NCBI RefSeq assembly: GCF_009498275.1
Contig: NZ_CP045643.1
Coordinates: 4,526,001-4,590,000 of the forward strand
Origin: Streptomyces fagopyri
GTDB lineage: Bacteria; Actinomycetota; Actinomycetes; Streptomycetales; Streptomycetaceae
Direction: 5' to 3'
Length of the DNA: 64,000 bases
Shown here: positions 1-7,373 of the stretch, piece after piece
Layout: each line of letters begins with the position of its first letter
Position numbering within the stretch: the first letter of the stretch is position 1
Position numbers and translations under genes: made by a program
The notes under the pieces: generated by a model
What the model was told of the DNA's origin: nothing
Databases searched by the model: none
Seen by the model: only the letters and a program-made list of their open reading frames with translations

Positions 1-313
1 CGGGCCGGATCCGGGTGGAACGGGAGGGCCCGTCGCCGGTGAGGGAGACGAGGGCGCCGTTCCCGGCCGACTCCAAGGTGCTCACCCCGCCCGAGGCGGA
101 GACGGGGTCGGGGTTCGGGGCGTGCGTGGTGCGGGTGCCCCACGGGCCCGGCGCACCCGTCTCGACGGCGGCCGAGGCAGTGCCGGTGGCCGTGGCGGTG
201 GTGCCGGTGGCCGCGACCGCGGCGGTGGTGTGGGCGGCGGCCGGGGCCGCGGCGGCCAGGGCGAGGACGGGAGTGAGCGCGATGCCGAGCACCGCGCGGA
301 ACTGCGAAGTCAT
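1..313 (-). CDS. Secreted protein, 5' part only (runs off the left edge)
   Basis: An open frame on the minus strand starts at the ATG at 311-313 and continues to the window edge, about 104 codons. The start MTSQFRAVLGIALTPVLALA is followed by AAAPAAAH, a Sec signal peptide with an Ala-x-Ala type cleavage site near residue 28. A low-complexity Ala/Thr stretch follows, then a region (GPWGTRTTHAPNPDPVS) that looks like the start of a mature domain. A run of G lies about 8 nt upstream of the ATG and can serve as ribosome site. The rest of the protein lies outside the window, so no function is assigned. Confidence 0.65.
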   Translation of the reverse strand, partial: MTSQFRAVLGIALTPVLALAAAAPAAAHTTAAVAATGTTATATGTASAAVETGAPGPWGTRTTHAPNPDPVSASGGVSTLESAGNGALVSLTGDGPSRSTRIRP

Positions 314-391
314 GGGAATGCCCCCCCGGGCAAGGCGTATCCGGTGGCACGGATTCGCCGATCTGTTCGATCAAGTCAGGCGCAGCGTATA

Positions 392-613
392 TCAGCCAAG
401 ATCGGCCCACGCGGGGGTTTCCCTCCCCTGCTCAGGGGACAGCAGCTCCGGCGACAGCTCCATTGCTGCGTCCCAGTCCGCACCGAACGCAGCTCGCTGT
501 GCATCCTCATCGCACAAGCAGGAGCCGGGGTACACGGGCCAGAACAACGGATCGTCCAGGTACGCAGTGCTCTGCACCAGAGGGCCACCTTCGCAACCGG
601 GGATCTCCAGCAC
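392..613 (-). CDS. Possible small protein or gene remnant (73 aa)
   Basis: A GTG-initiated frame encodes 73 residues of varied, soluble-looking composition (PLVQSTAYLDDPLFWPVYPG, then SCLCDEDAQRAAF and an acidic C terminus). This differs from the Arg/Pro/Ala-rich noise typical of false frames in this genome. No convincing ribosome site precedes the GTG, and an in-frame stop lies only 8 codons upstream. It may be a real small gene or the tail of a decayed one left in an accessory region. The family is not recognised. It lies between the secreted protein and the caspase gene, all on the minus strand. Confidence 0.35.
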   Translation of the reverse strand: MLEIPGCEGGPLVQSTAYLDDPLFWPVYPGSCLCDEDAQRAAFGADWDAAMELSPELLSPEQGRETPAWADLG

Positions 614-879
614 GTGAGAGTGATGGCATGAGGGTCAGACACCGCCTCGAGGTTCGAGGCTCGGCCACCCCGTCTCGGTTTCCGTCTCATTCATCACCGT
701 TCGCCGACGTTCAGCCGAGACCAGAAGGCCGCTCCTGGCCACGGGCGGGCCATGAACCCAGGTCATATCCTCGGGCCGCGGCTCCGGGCGCCGGGGGGAT
801 CGTCGAGCGCGACCGCCACACGAGGACCGCACCACAACCGCACCAGACCGAGCGGGGAACAGCGCGGAATCCTGCGTCC

Positions 880-3800
880 CTACGCATCGCGAGTGAGCCG
901 CAGCAGATCGGACAGCGCCTCCCCCGGCACGCTGCGCCAGTCGTGCGCCCGCCACCGGAGACTCGCCTGGAGCCGTTGCGTTCCCCATGGCGCCCATTCC
1001 TGCCGCAAGGCAGTGTGCACTGGCCCGCCTTGCCGGGCGGAAGCGAGGAGAGCACGGATCCAGGCAGGCTCGGCACGCAGGGCGTGCCCCCAGGACGCCA
1101 GCGAGTCCGCGCTGTCGTACCGCGGAGGTTCCCGGTCCAGCGCCTCGCACACCGTGAGGATCGCGGCCGCCGCCCCAGGCGACTCCGGCGGCCCGTCCCG
1201 CCGAGACAATGCCTCGAAGGCCTCGTTCATCAACGGCTGCATCCACGCATCCTGTTCGAACCACGCCAGCGCCCACAGCAGGTGCTGCGGAACCACCGAG
1301 TTCGCCGTCCACATACTGAACATATGGTCCAGCCGCAGTCGCCCGCCGAGTCTGGCCACGGTCCACGCCGCCCAGCCGGCCCCGAGCAAGTACCCACTGA
1401 GTTGTCGCCTCGGAACCTTCTCCGAGGCGACGTTCAGCCGCAATGCCAACATGCCCGAAATGTCAGCCTCGGTCGCCACTCCCGCAGCGGCTAGAGACTC
1501 CGCCAACCCTCCCAGGAGATTCATCGGCGCCTCCCACATCAGCCACCGTGCGTCGTCGAGGTCGACGAGATCGGAGAGCAGGTGCGGGGCCAGTTCTGCC
1601 AAAATGCATATGAGTTGTGTGAAACCTCCAGCGTCCCCCCTGTTGCGTCGCTCCAGGCGTCGCCGGAGGGAACCGATGTTGACAACACGCACCACAGACA
1701 GCGCGGCACCAGGTCCGGAGTTACCGGCAACCCGCATCAGAGTCTGGACGAGCCCGGGATTGTTGATCACCTGGATCTGGAGCGTCCAGTCCTGGTGGAA
1801 CCGCTCGGCCATCTCGGTTGGCACCACCCGCGTGTACAGACGGTCCTCGACGGTTGTCAGACCGTACAGCGACGCTGCCTGGGAGAACAGGTCACCATCC
1901 ACGATGAGATCATCGAACGCGTCGTTGAGCAGCTCCGCCTCCTGACACATCGCGAGAAGCCGTTCACCCGCCTCTGACGACACTTCGGCGACGGCGGCAA
2001 GCAGATCGGCGAGAACTCTCGGGGAGCTGCGTCGCACGGCCTGCGACAGGCGGAACAAGTTCTCCTCGGTGACCCGCCGAGCGTCGGCAGCACGCAGCGA
2101 GCGTAGGAGGCGGATCCCTTCGGCGAGTTCGATGTCGTCGGCTTCGAGCACGCGGCGTGACCACTCTTGCCCGGGGTGCCCGGTCTGATAGGCGCGCTGA
2201 TAGGCGTCGAGGATGACACCGCCCGCGTCATGACGGCCACTCAGCACGAGCGTCGCAGCGACCGACCGTGCGGCGCGAAGCGCGAGGATGACGTTGCCCT
2301 CGTCCGCGAGGTTGTCGAACATCCGCGTCTGGGTCCAGGAATGTCCGGATGCCTCGACTCCGTTGACAAAGTCCGTCTCGATCCCGGGGAACAGCGCCAC
2401 GCCGAGTTCATGGAACGCGGCGAGCGCGCCGGGATTGTGGATGTGAAGCATTCTGGCCAGAATCGTCGAGCGGCGGATCACCCCACGGGTGATCAGTTCC
2501 GTGACGAACGACTGCCCGAGCGCGTCCTCATCCGACAGGATCAGGGCAAGCCGCGGACCGACCTCCGAACCAGAGTGCTCGATCTGGTCCTCTACAACGC
2601 AGAGGGCCTCGTCTCGAACTGACTCAATAAGGGGCGTTCGGGCTTTTGCGTAGCCTTCTACCAGATGATTGACGATCGTCAGCCGGGTGTTGTGCGCCAA
2701 GGTATCGGCCAGGAAGTCCGCGCCGAGCGCGTGGCTGAGGTATTGGGCGAACCCGCCCTCGAGAAGTCCGCGCTGCTCCTCGCACCTGACTGCCGCTTTC
2801 AACAGCATGCTCGCGCTCACCGCGTCGCCGTCGTCACGCATGGGGGCGGCCAGCTCGTCCGCCAGCGCCGTGTCTGCGGTGCCGTCCGCCCGGTACAGCG
2901 TCCGTACCGCGATGTCGGCTCTGATATTGCCGAGAGTACTCAGCAACTTGGCCACCGCGATGGGCGGAGCGTTCCTGTAGACGCCCGTAGACCACGTGTC
3001 GACGTCGAGTCGTCCAACGATGTCCGCGGCGAAGCGCTTGTCCAACCGGGCGCTGGCCACGAGTGTCTCGTTGAGTTGCCACGCGGTCGCCTTGCGCAGT
3101 GCAACCATGAGTTGCCGAAGGAGGTCGTCGGCGAACTCGTCGTCGTAGACGTAGCGCGCAAGGATCCCTCGTACCGCCAGCCGCTCCGGTCCGCTCGGCT
3201 TGTTGCCCTCCTCCGGTGCGCGTACAAGGTCTTCGGTCACCACGTCCCAAGTGGCCAGAGCGGCTCGCAGGGCGTCGGTGGTCCGTCCCCGTGAGACCGT
3301 CCTGACGAAGTCGAAAACAATCTTGAGGTCCTCCGGCACGGACGGGCTGGCGGGGCGCAGCAACAGCGGTCCAACGCGCTCAATGTTCTCTTCGGTCAAC
3401 CACTTCATCTGCCGGAGAAGGCGCAAGAGCCTTCGCCGGAGGGCCGCTGGCCATCGGTGTTCGGCGAGCTGCCGCTCCGCGATGTCCGTCAGGCGGTCCC
3501 GGGCCTCGGTGAATGCCGCGGGCCGACGTCGGCCTCGGTTGATATCTCGCAGCAGTTCCAGCGCCGCGACCACTACGGGTAGTGGGAGGTCGTCGTGCGC
3601 CTGGTCCACGACGTGCTGGCAGAGCCGGTCGCCCAACTCGCCGGCCTGGGCCGGCGGCAGAGCCGTGCGCAGGTACGAGAGGATGTGCACGACGGGTGCC
3701 AGGTCCTCCCAGCCCTCCGCCCACGTGTCCCAGGCACTCGGCCGTCTCGCCGACCCCTGGCTGAGCTTCCGCACCACGTCGGTAAACACTCGCCGGTCGT

Positions 3801-5634
3801 AGCGCAGCCGGCTCAGGGTGGTGATCACGTCCTTCTGTCGGTGAGAGGCGAGGAGCATGGCACTCAGGTGCTGAGTGATGACCTGCCGAGCCACCGGGTC
3901 GGCGGCTCGCCGCTCGTAGGAGTACGACACCCGGCCACCGCTCTCGCGCCGGGCGAGGATCGCGCGGCAGAGGAAACCGCTGTTCAGCCGCACCGCTTCG
4001 TTTCTCTCACTGAACTCGGGGCCAAGCCGGACCAGCGCGTCGCCGGCGTTCAGCGCGTCCGCCAGCGGGCACCAGAGGTTGAACCTGCCCAACGCCGCCA
4101 CCTTGCGCAACGCCGCGCTCTGCGCCGGACTTACGGGTCCCAGGCGCTCTTCCCACACCGCCCGGATCACCTGCTCCTCTGCATCGGAGGCATGCCACAG
4201 CGGGCCCAGCCTGGTGGCGGCCCACAGGTCCGTACCGATCAGCTCCTGGAGAGAGTTCCGGGCTCGGTTCAGCCGGTCGGCGCTCCAATCGGCGACGTGC
4301 GGGTTCCAAGCGGCCGACAGAACCTCGGCGATGAACTCGGTGGCGCTGCGCGCCACGACCGGTTGGACTAGCCTGTCACCGCTGACCTGCCATGACTTGT
4401 GCTCGTGATCGGGCTGAATTTGACCGCGCTGGATCTCGAGCGAAGCCAGCACTCCGACGCCGAGGTCGTCGCGCTCCGTCAGGTCCTGCAGGCCAATAAC
4501 GAACTCGGCCCAAATGTCGCTCCACTCGATGCCGTCGATGACCACGAGGCACAACTTGTCCGTGGATGCGCGCAGTTGTGCGGCATACGTCCGGAGAGCG
4601 GTGAGCAGCTTGTGGGCGTCCTCGGGCTCGCGTGACGGCAGGAAGGTCCGGATCTCCCAATCCTCGTCGGTGAGCCGGTCAATGACGTCACAAAGAATCC
4701 AGGTCTTCCCGGTTCCCAGGGGGCCGCTGACGAACATGGTCGTCGGGCTACGGTCCGCGAGCTGCATCGCGATCCGCTCGACTTGAGCGACCCTTACGTG
4801 CACGGTACGACCGTCATACTCGGCGCCGCCCCGCCGGGAGAAGGCCATTTCCTTGAGCCCCGCCTGCTCCATGGCGTGACGTGCGTGTCCGGCCCTCTGG
4901 GCCAAGTACGGTCCGCCGCCATCCTGATGCGTACCCCAGGCCTGCAAGCGGGGAGTCGAGTCGTTCTGGGTGGCTTTCATCGCAGCAACGACACTGTCGA
5001 AGGAGACCAAACCCAGTTCGTCGGCCTGGGCGGAGTCTGTTAGTGCCGCGATCAACCGCGCTGTGAACGGGCTCGTCCCGTCGTCGCTGTCCGCATCGGC
5101 GGTGGTCTGATAGCCCGTTCCGGCCGCGAGGACCTTCACCGTCTTGGACTGCGGCTCCTCCTCGCCGGAGAACAGTGCTTCGACCTCGCCAAAGTCAGGT
5201 CCGCCGCTCTTGACGGCGACGCCGGACCGGCAGCAGTCCAGAATCACCGTGACGGACCTGGCTGGCGAGTCGGTGATCCACTCGTAGCACTCGTCGAACG
5301 ACAGGCCCGAGGAGTCCAGCGTCGCCCTGCTGCTCTCAGCGGAGGTGAGGCACAACTGCCTCTTCCTGGAGCTCGTCTCTCCATGGCCGCTGTAGTAAAG
5401 GAGCAGGTGGTCATCGCGACTCGCGCCGTCGAGGAACTTCTGCACCCCGATGCGCAGGTCTCCGGTCTTCGGGTTCAGCAGCCGGCCCTTGACGGTGAAG
5501 AGCCCGCTCACCGGGTCCCGTAGCACACGGTCCATTTCGCGCAGATCGTTCGGCGGACCTTTGAGCAGCCCGAAATCGCTGTCCTCACAGTATTGGTGCA
5601 CGCCGATCAGCAGCGCGCGGTACTCCCCGACCAC
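880..5634 (-). CDS. Caspase-like peptidase fused to a P-loop NTPase and long helical region (1584 aa)
   Basis: A large conflict-system type protein. Residues 1-245 form a caspase-like (C14) domain: the core strand LLLYYSGHG gives catalytic His84, and VILDCCRSG gives the Cys dyad position, most likely Cys135. Residues 295-420 carry a P-loop: Walker A GPLGTGKT (304-311) and Walker B LVVIDGIEW. Together with the helical sequence that follows, this suggests a STAND-type ATPase switch. The C-terminal 1000 residues are Leu/Ala/Arg-rich helices of HEAT/ARM-like character, a plausible sensor arm. The GTG start lies 3 nt after the stop of the EACC1-like gene, so the two are co-transcribed. Base composition is less GC-rich than the flank at 7.3 kb onward. 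By family logic the NTPase would gate protease activity on sensing an invader; that role is inference. Both catalytic residues and both Walker motifs are intact. Confidence 0.85.
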   Translation of the reverse strand: MVGEYRALLIGVHQYCEDSDFGLLKGPPNDLREMDRVLRDPVSGLFTVKGRLLNPKTGDLRIGVQKFLDGASRDDHLLLYYSGHGETSSRKRQLCLTSAESSRATLDSSGLSFDECYEWITDSPARSVTVILDCCRSGVAVKSGGPDFGEVEALFSGEEEPQSKTVKVLAAGTGYQTTADADSDDGTSPFTARLIAALTDSAQADELGLVSFDSVVAAMKATQNDSTPRLQAWGTHQDGGGPYLAQRAGHARHAMEQAGLKEMAFSRRGGAEYDGRTVHVRVAQVERIAMQLADRSPTTMFVSGPLGTGKTWILCDVIDRLTDEDWEIRTFLPSREPEDAHKLLTALRTYAAQLRASTDKLCLVVIDGIEWSDIWAEFVIGLQDLTERDDLGVGVLASLEIQRGQIQPDHEHKSWQVSGDRLVQPVVARSATEFIAEVLSAAWNPHVADWSADRLNRARNSLQELIGTDLWAATRLGPLWHASDAEEQVIRAVWEERLGPVSPAQSAALRKVAALGRFNLWCPLADALNAGDALVRLGPEFSERNEAVRLNSGFLCRAILARRESGGRVSYSYERRAADPVARQVITQHLSAMLLASHRQKDVITTLSRLRYDRRVFTDVVRKLSQGSARRPSAWDTWAEGWEDLAPVVHILSYLRTALPPAQAGELGDRLCQHVVDQAHDDLPLPVVVAALELLRDINRGRRRPAAFTEARDRLTDIAERQLAEHRWPAALRRRLLRLLRQMKWLTEENIERVGPLLLRPASPSVPEDLKIVFDFVRTVSRGRTTDALRAALATWDVVTEDLVRAPEEGNKPSGPERLAVRGILARYVYDDEFADDLLRQLMVALRKATAWQLNETLVASARLDKRFAADIVGRLDVDTWSTGVYRNAPPIAVAKLLSTLGNIRADIAVRTLYRADGTADTALADELAAPMRDDGDAVSASMLLKAAVRCEEQRGLLEGGFAQYLSHALGADFLADTLAHNTRLTIVNHLVEGYAKARTPLIESVRDEALCVVEDQIEHSGSEVGPRLALILSDEDALGQSFVTELITRGVIRRSTILARMLHIHNPGALAAFHELGVALFPGIETDFVNGVEASGHSWTQTRMFDNLADEGNVILALRAARSVAATLVLSGRHDAGGVILDAYQRAYQTGHPGQEWSRRVLEADDIELAEGIRLLRSLRAADARRVTEENLFRLSQAVRRSSPRVLADLLAAVAEVSSEAGERLLAMCQEAELLNDAFDDLIVDGDLFSQAASLYGLTTVEDRLYTRVVPTEMAERFHQDWTLQIQVINNPGLVQTLMRVAGNSGPGAALSVVRVVNIGSLRRRLERRNRGDAGGFTQLICILAELAPHLLSDLVDLDDARWLMWEAPMNLLGGLAESLAAAGVATEADISGMLALRLNVASEKVPRRQLSGYLLGAGWAAWTVARLGGRLRLDHMFSMWTANSVVPQHLLWALAWFEQDAWMQPLMNEAFEALSRRDGPPESPGAAAAILTVCEALDREPPRYDSADSLASWGHALRAEPAWIRALLASARQGGPVHTALRQEWAPWGTQRLQASLRWRAHDWRSVPGEALSDLLRLTRDA

Positions 5635-5637
5635 CGA

Positions 5638-6027
5638 TCACCCCAGTCGCTTGCCTACGTCTCTGGAGAAGGCCAACAACATCTCATCGGAGACGTTCTT
5701 CCCCTCGGCGAGGACGACATGCTCATCCCCAACGCTGTCGCGGACCGTGATGCGCAGCACCCGGTGGCCGCGTTGTCGCAGCCAGACTTTCGCCACGCCG
5801 CACAGAGCGACCAGCCCCGGTCCGCCGAATACCACTGCCTGGACAACGGGCTCGATCTCGCCGATGCCCTTCTTCCCCGCTCCGTCACCGTCGAGCACTT
5901 CGACCCCGGCACGTGACAGATCCGTACGGAGCTCCAGGACCTGCTCAAGGAAGGCGGGGTCCGTGCGGGCGTACTGCTGGCTGGCGGCCTCGATCCTGAC
6001 CTCGGCCCTGGTTCTGATGCTTTCCAC
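5638..6027 (-). CDS. Small EACC1-like partner of the caspase (129 aa)
   Basis: GTG start with a GGGGG ribosome site 8 nt upstream. The N-terminal half is helical (LEQVLELRTDLSRAGVEVL). The second half has a hydrophobic Gly-rich stretch (VVQAVVFGGPGLVALCG), then VWLRQRGHRVLRITV and a short beta-hairpin region ending in a D-E-L-L pattern. This layout matches the effector-associated constant component (EACC1-like) proteins found next to caspase or trypsin effectors in actinobacterial conflict systems. The match was made from pattern memory and not from a search. It is the first gene of the two-gene operon with the 1584-aa caspase, and diverges from the membrane protein at 6141. Confidence 0.6.
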   Translation of the reverse strand: MESIRTRAEVRIEAASQQYARTDPAFLEQVLELRTDLSRAGVEVLDGDGAGKKGIGEIEPVVQAVVFGGPGLVALCGVAKVWLRQRGHRVLRITVRDSVGDEHVVLAEGKNVSDEMLLAFSRDVGKRLG

Positions 6028-6140
6028 CGATTACCCCCAAGAGATACCGGGACAGGGAAAATACCACCGCCTCCGTCGGTGAACATGCAGATGAGGAGAA
6101 TCGGCACGCCAACACCCGCCGGGTACGGCAGGCTTGGCGC

Positions 6141-6662
6141 ATGGCAGACAACGTCGCCCGGACCATCGCGGGGGCGAGCGCGGCCTTCACCGCCGTCAGC
6201 ATGGGCATCTCGTTCGCAACGTACCGGAGGGGCAGGCCGCGGCTGAGGGTGAAAGCGTCCTTCGGAGTCGTGACCGTCGTCAGGACGGGCGACCGCAGCT
6301 GTCACCTTGTCATCCGAATCCGCAACCACGGACAGACGCCAGTCCAACTCTCCAAGGCAGAGGTGCAGTTCCGGGACAGCCGCTGGAAACGGCTCCGCGG
6401 CGCACTGTCCGGACGGCCGCGGGTGTACGGACACATGTGGCACCCCGCGCTCTCTTCCGAGGCCACCAAGAAGGCCGACGCCTTCGATGGAGCGCAATGG
6501 CACGTTGCGCTGAACGACACGGACCTGACCGTCCTCGAAACTGGAGGACCCCGAGTGCGCGTCGGAGTGGAGCTGTCCTCAGGAATCGTTGTGTACGACC
6601 GATGGCACCGCACTCCGAGGTGGCTTCCCAGCGGTGGGAACGGCGCTGTGGGGAACGACTAG
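6141..6662 (+). CDS. Membrane-anchored protein of unknown function (173 aa)
   Basis: ATG start 113 bp from the divergent EACC1-like gene. Residues 8-27 (TIAGASAAFTAVSMGISFAT) form a single N-terminal membrane segment followed by the basic stop-transfer YRRGRPR. The remainder is strand-rich (VVTVVRTGDRSCHLVIRIRN, then alternating hydrophobic strands), so it resembles a small beta-sandwich facing the cytoplasm. The family is not recognised. The shared promoter region with the caspase operon suggests it may belong to the same defence-type island, as membrane target, sensor or unrelated cargo; the sequence does not decide. Confidence 0.7.
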   Translation: MADNVARTIAGASAAFTAVSMGISFATYRRGRPRLRVKASFGVVTVVRTGDRSCHLVIRIRNHGQTPVQLSKAEVQFRDSRWKRLRGALSGRPRVYGHMWHPALSSEATKKADAFDGAQWHVALNDTDLTVLETGGPRVRVGVELSSGIVVYDRWHRTPRWLPSGGNGAVGND

Positions 6663-7179
6663 TGCAAGGGTTGGCCCGACGCCCGAGACACAAAGCCGTC
6701 CCGCTCCTTGCGAGACGGGTTCCGTGCGTTGGCGAAGAACAGATACGGGATCATCGGCCCGGGCCGGCGTCGTAGGCCGGCCACGCCGCCGGCCTACGAC
6801 GCGTTGCTCCCCGACCGCGTCCACGACCAACCACGACAGGTGCCGTCGCCTACTCGGGCCACGCGGTCCTATTCGCTGCCGAGTCCCTCGAAACTGCGGG
6901 CTCAGGCGTCGACAGCGCCCTACTACCGGAACACTTCACCCGATGTAGCCGACGGCGCCACGAGTCGGGCAGGCCCTCGAAGAGGTGTTGCCCGAGACCG
7001 GCGCACAAGCGTGCTCCACTACGCACGTCATGCGCTGTGCTGTACAACGCCGCGCCCGCAGCGTGCCCTCCAGAGCGGACGTTCTCGGTCAACAGTTGTC
7101 CCATACGACCCCCACAAACGCCTTAGAGAGAAGTCATCCACGCAGGCCAAGGCATTGGGACCCACCCAAGCGCCGAAGC
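6663..7179 (+). other. Non-coding stretch at the island edge
   Basis: No frame here looks like a gene. The only structured elements are the hairpin at 6767-6802 and the tRNA 3' half that begins at about 7180. It may hold decayed element sequence between the last gene and the attachment site. Confidence 0.5.
6767..6802. repeat. Perfect 15-bp inverted repeat with 6-nt loop
   Basis: GCGTCGTAGGCCGGC (6767-6781) is exactly mirrored at 6788-6802 with loop CACGCC. It lies 105 bp after the stop of the 173-aa membrane protein. It has no T-run, so it may be an actinobacterial I-shaped terminator or a recombination/replication site of the element. Confidence 0.7.
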
Positions 7180-7223
7180 TTCCCGAGCGGGGACCGCGAG
7201 TTCGGTTCTCGTCCCCCGCTCCA
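7180..7223 (+). other. 3' half of tRNA-Gly(CCC): attachment-site remnant
   Basis: From the anticodon loop on, the sequence reads as a tRNA: TTCCCGA (loop, anticodon CCC), 3' anticodon strand GCGGG, variable bases, T arm GCGAG-TTCGGTT-CTCGT, 3' acceptor strand CCCCCGC, discriminator T and CCA. U73 plus CCC is what tRNA-Gly has. The 5' half is missing: the bases upstream pair with only two positions of the anticodon stem, and no acceptor or D arm is present. The T loop has G in place of the nearly invariant A58. A break in the anticodon loop is where tyrosine-integrase elements typically cross over. Polarity (3' end and terminator to the right) places the element to the left. Confidence 0.75.
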
Positions 7224-7228
7224 CGCGA

Positions 7229-7255
7229 AACCCCCGGGTCGATGACCCGGGGGTT
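7229..7255 (+). terminator. Rho-independent terminator of the former tRNA-Gly
   Basis: A 12-bp perfect stem (AACCCCCGGGTC / GACCCGGGGGTT) with a 3-nt loop starts 5 nt after the CCA end of the tRNA remnant. Retention of this tRNA-type terminator marks the right side as native chromosome. Confidence 0.8.
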
Positions 7256-7373
7256 CTTGCCGGAGCCGTGTTCTCCGTGGCCGGTCGCCAGGCAGCCCGG
7301 AAACAGCCTGACGCCGACCGTGGTGATCAGGCTGGTTCTCGGGGGTGCCGGTCCGGCTGCCGGTGCGGGGGCC

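Noticed and set aside
463..1945. Long plus-strand frames opposite the caspase gene C terminus
   Set aside because: Arg/Pro/Ser-rich without domains; the minus-strand frame carries the real protein.
7171..7223. Functional tRNA-Gly gene
   Set aside because: No 5' acceptor strand, D arm or 5' anticodon strand can be found upstream, and the T loop lacks A58; only the 3' half is present.
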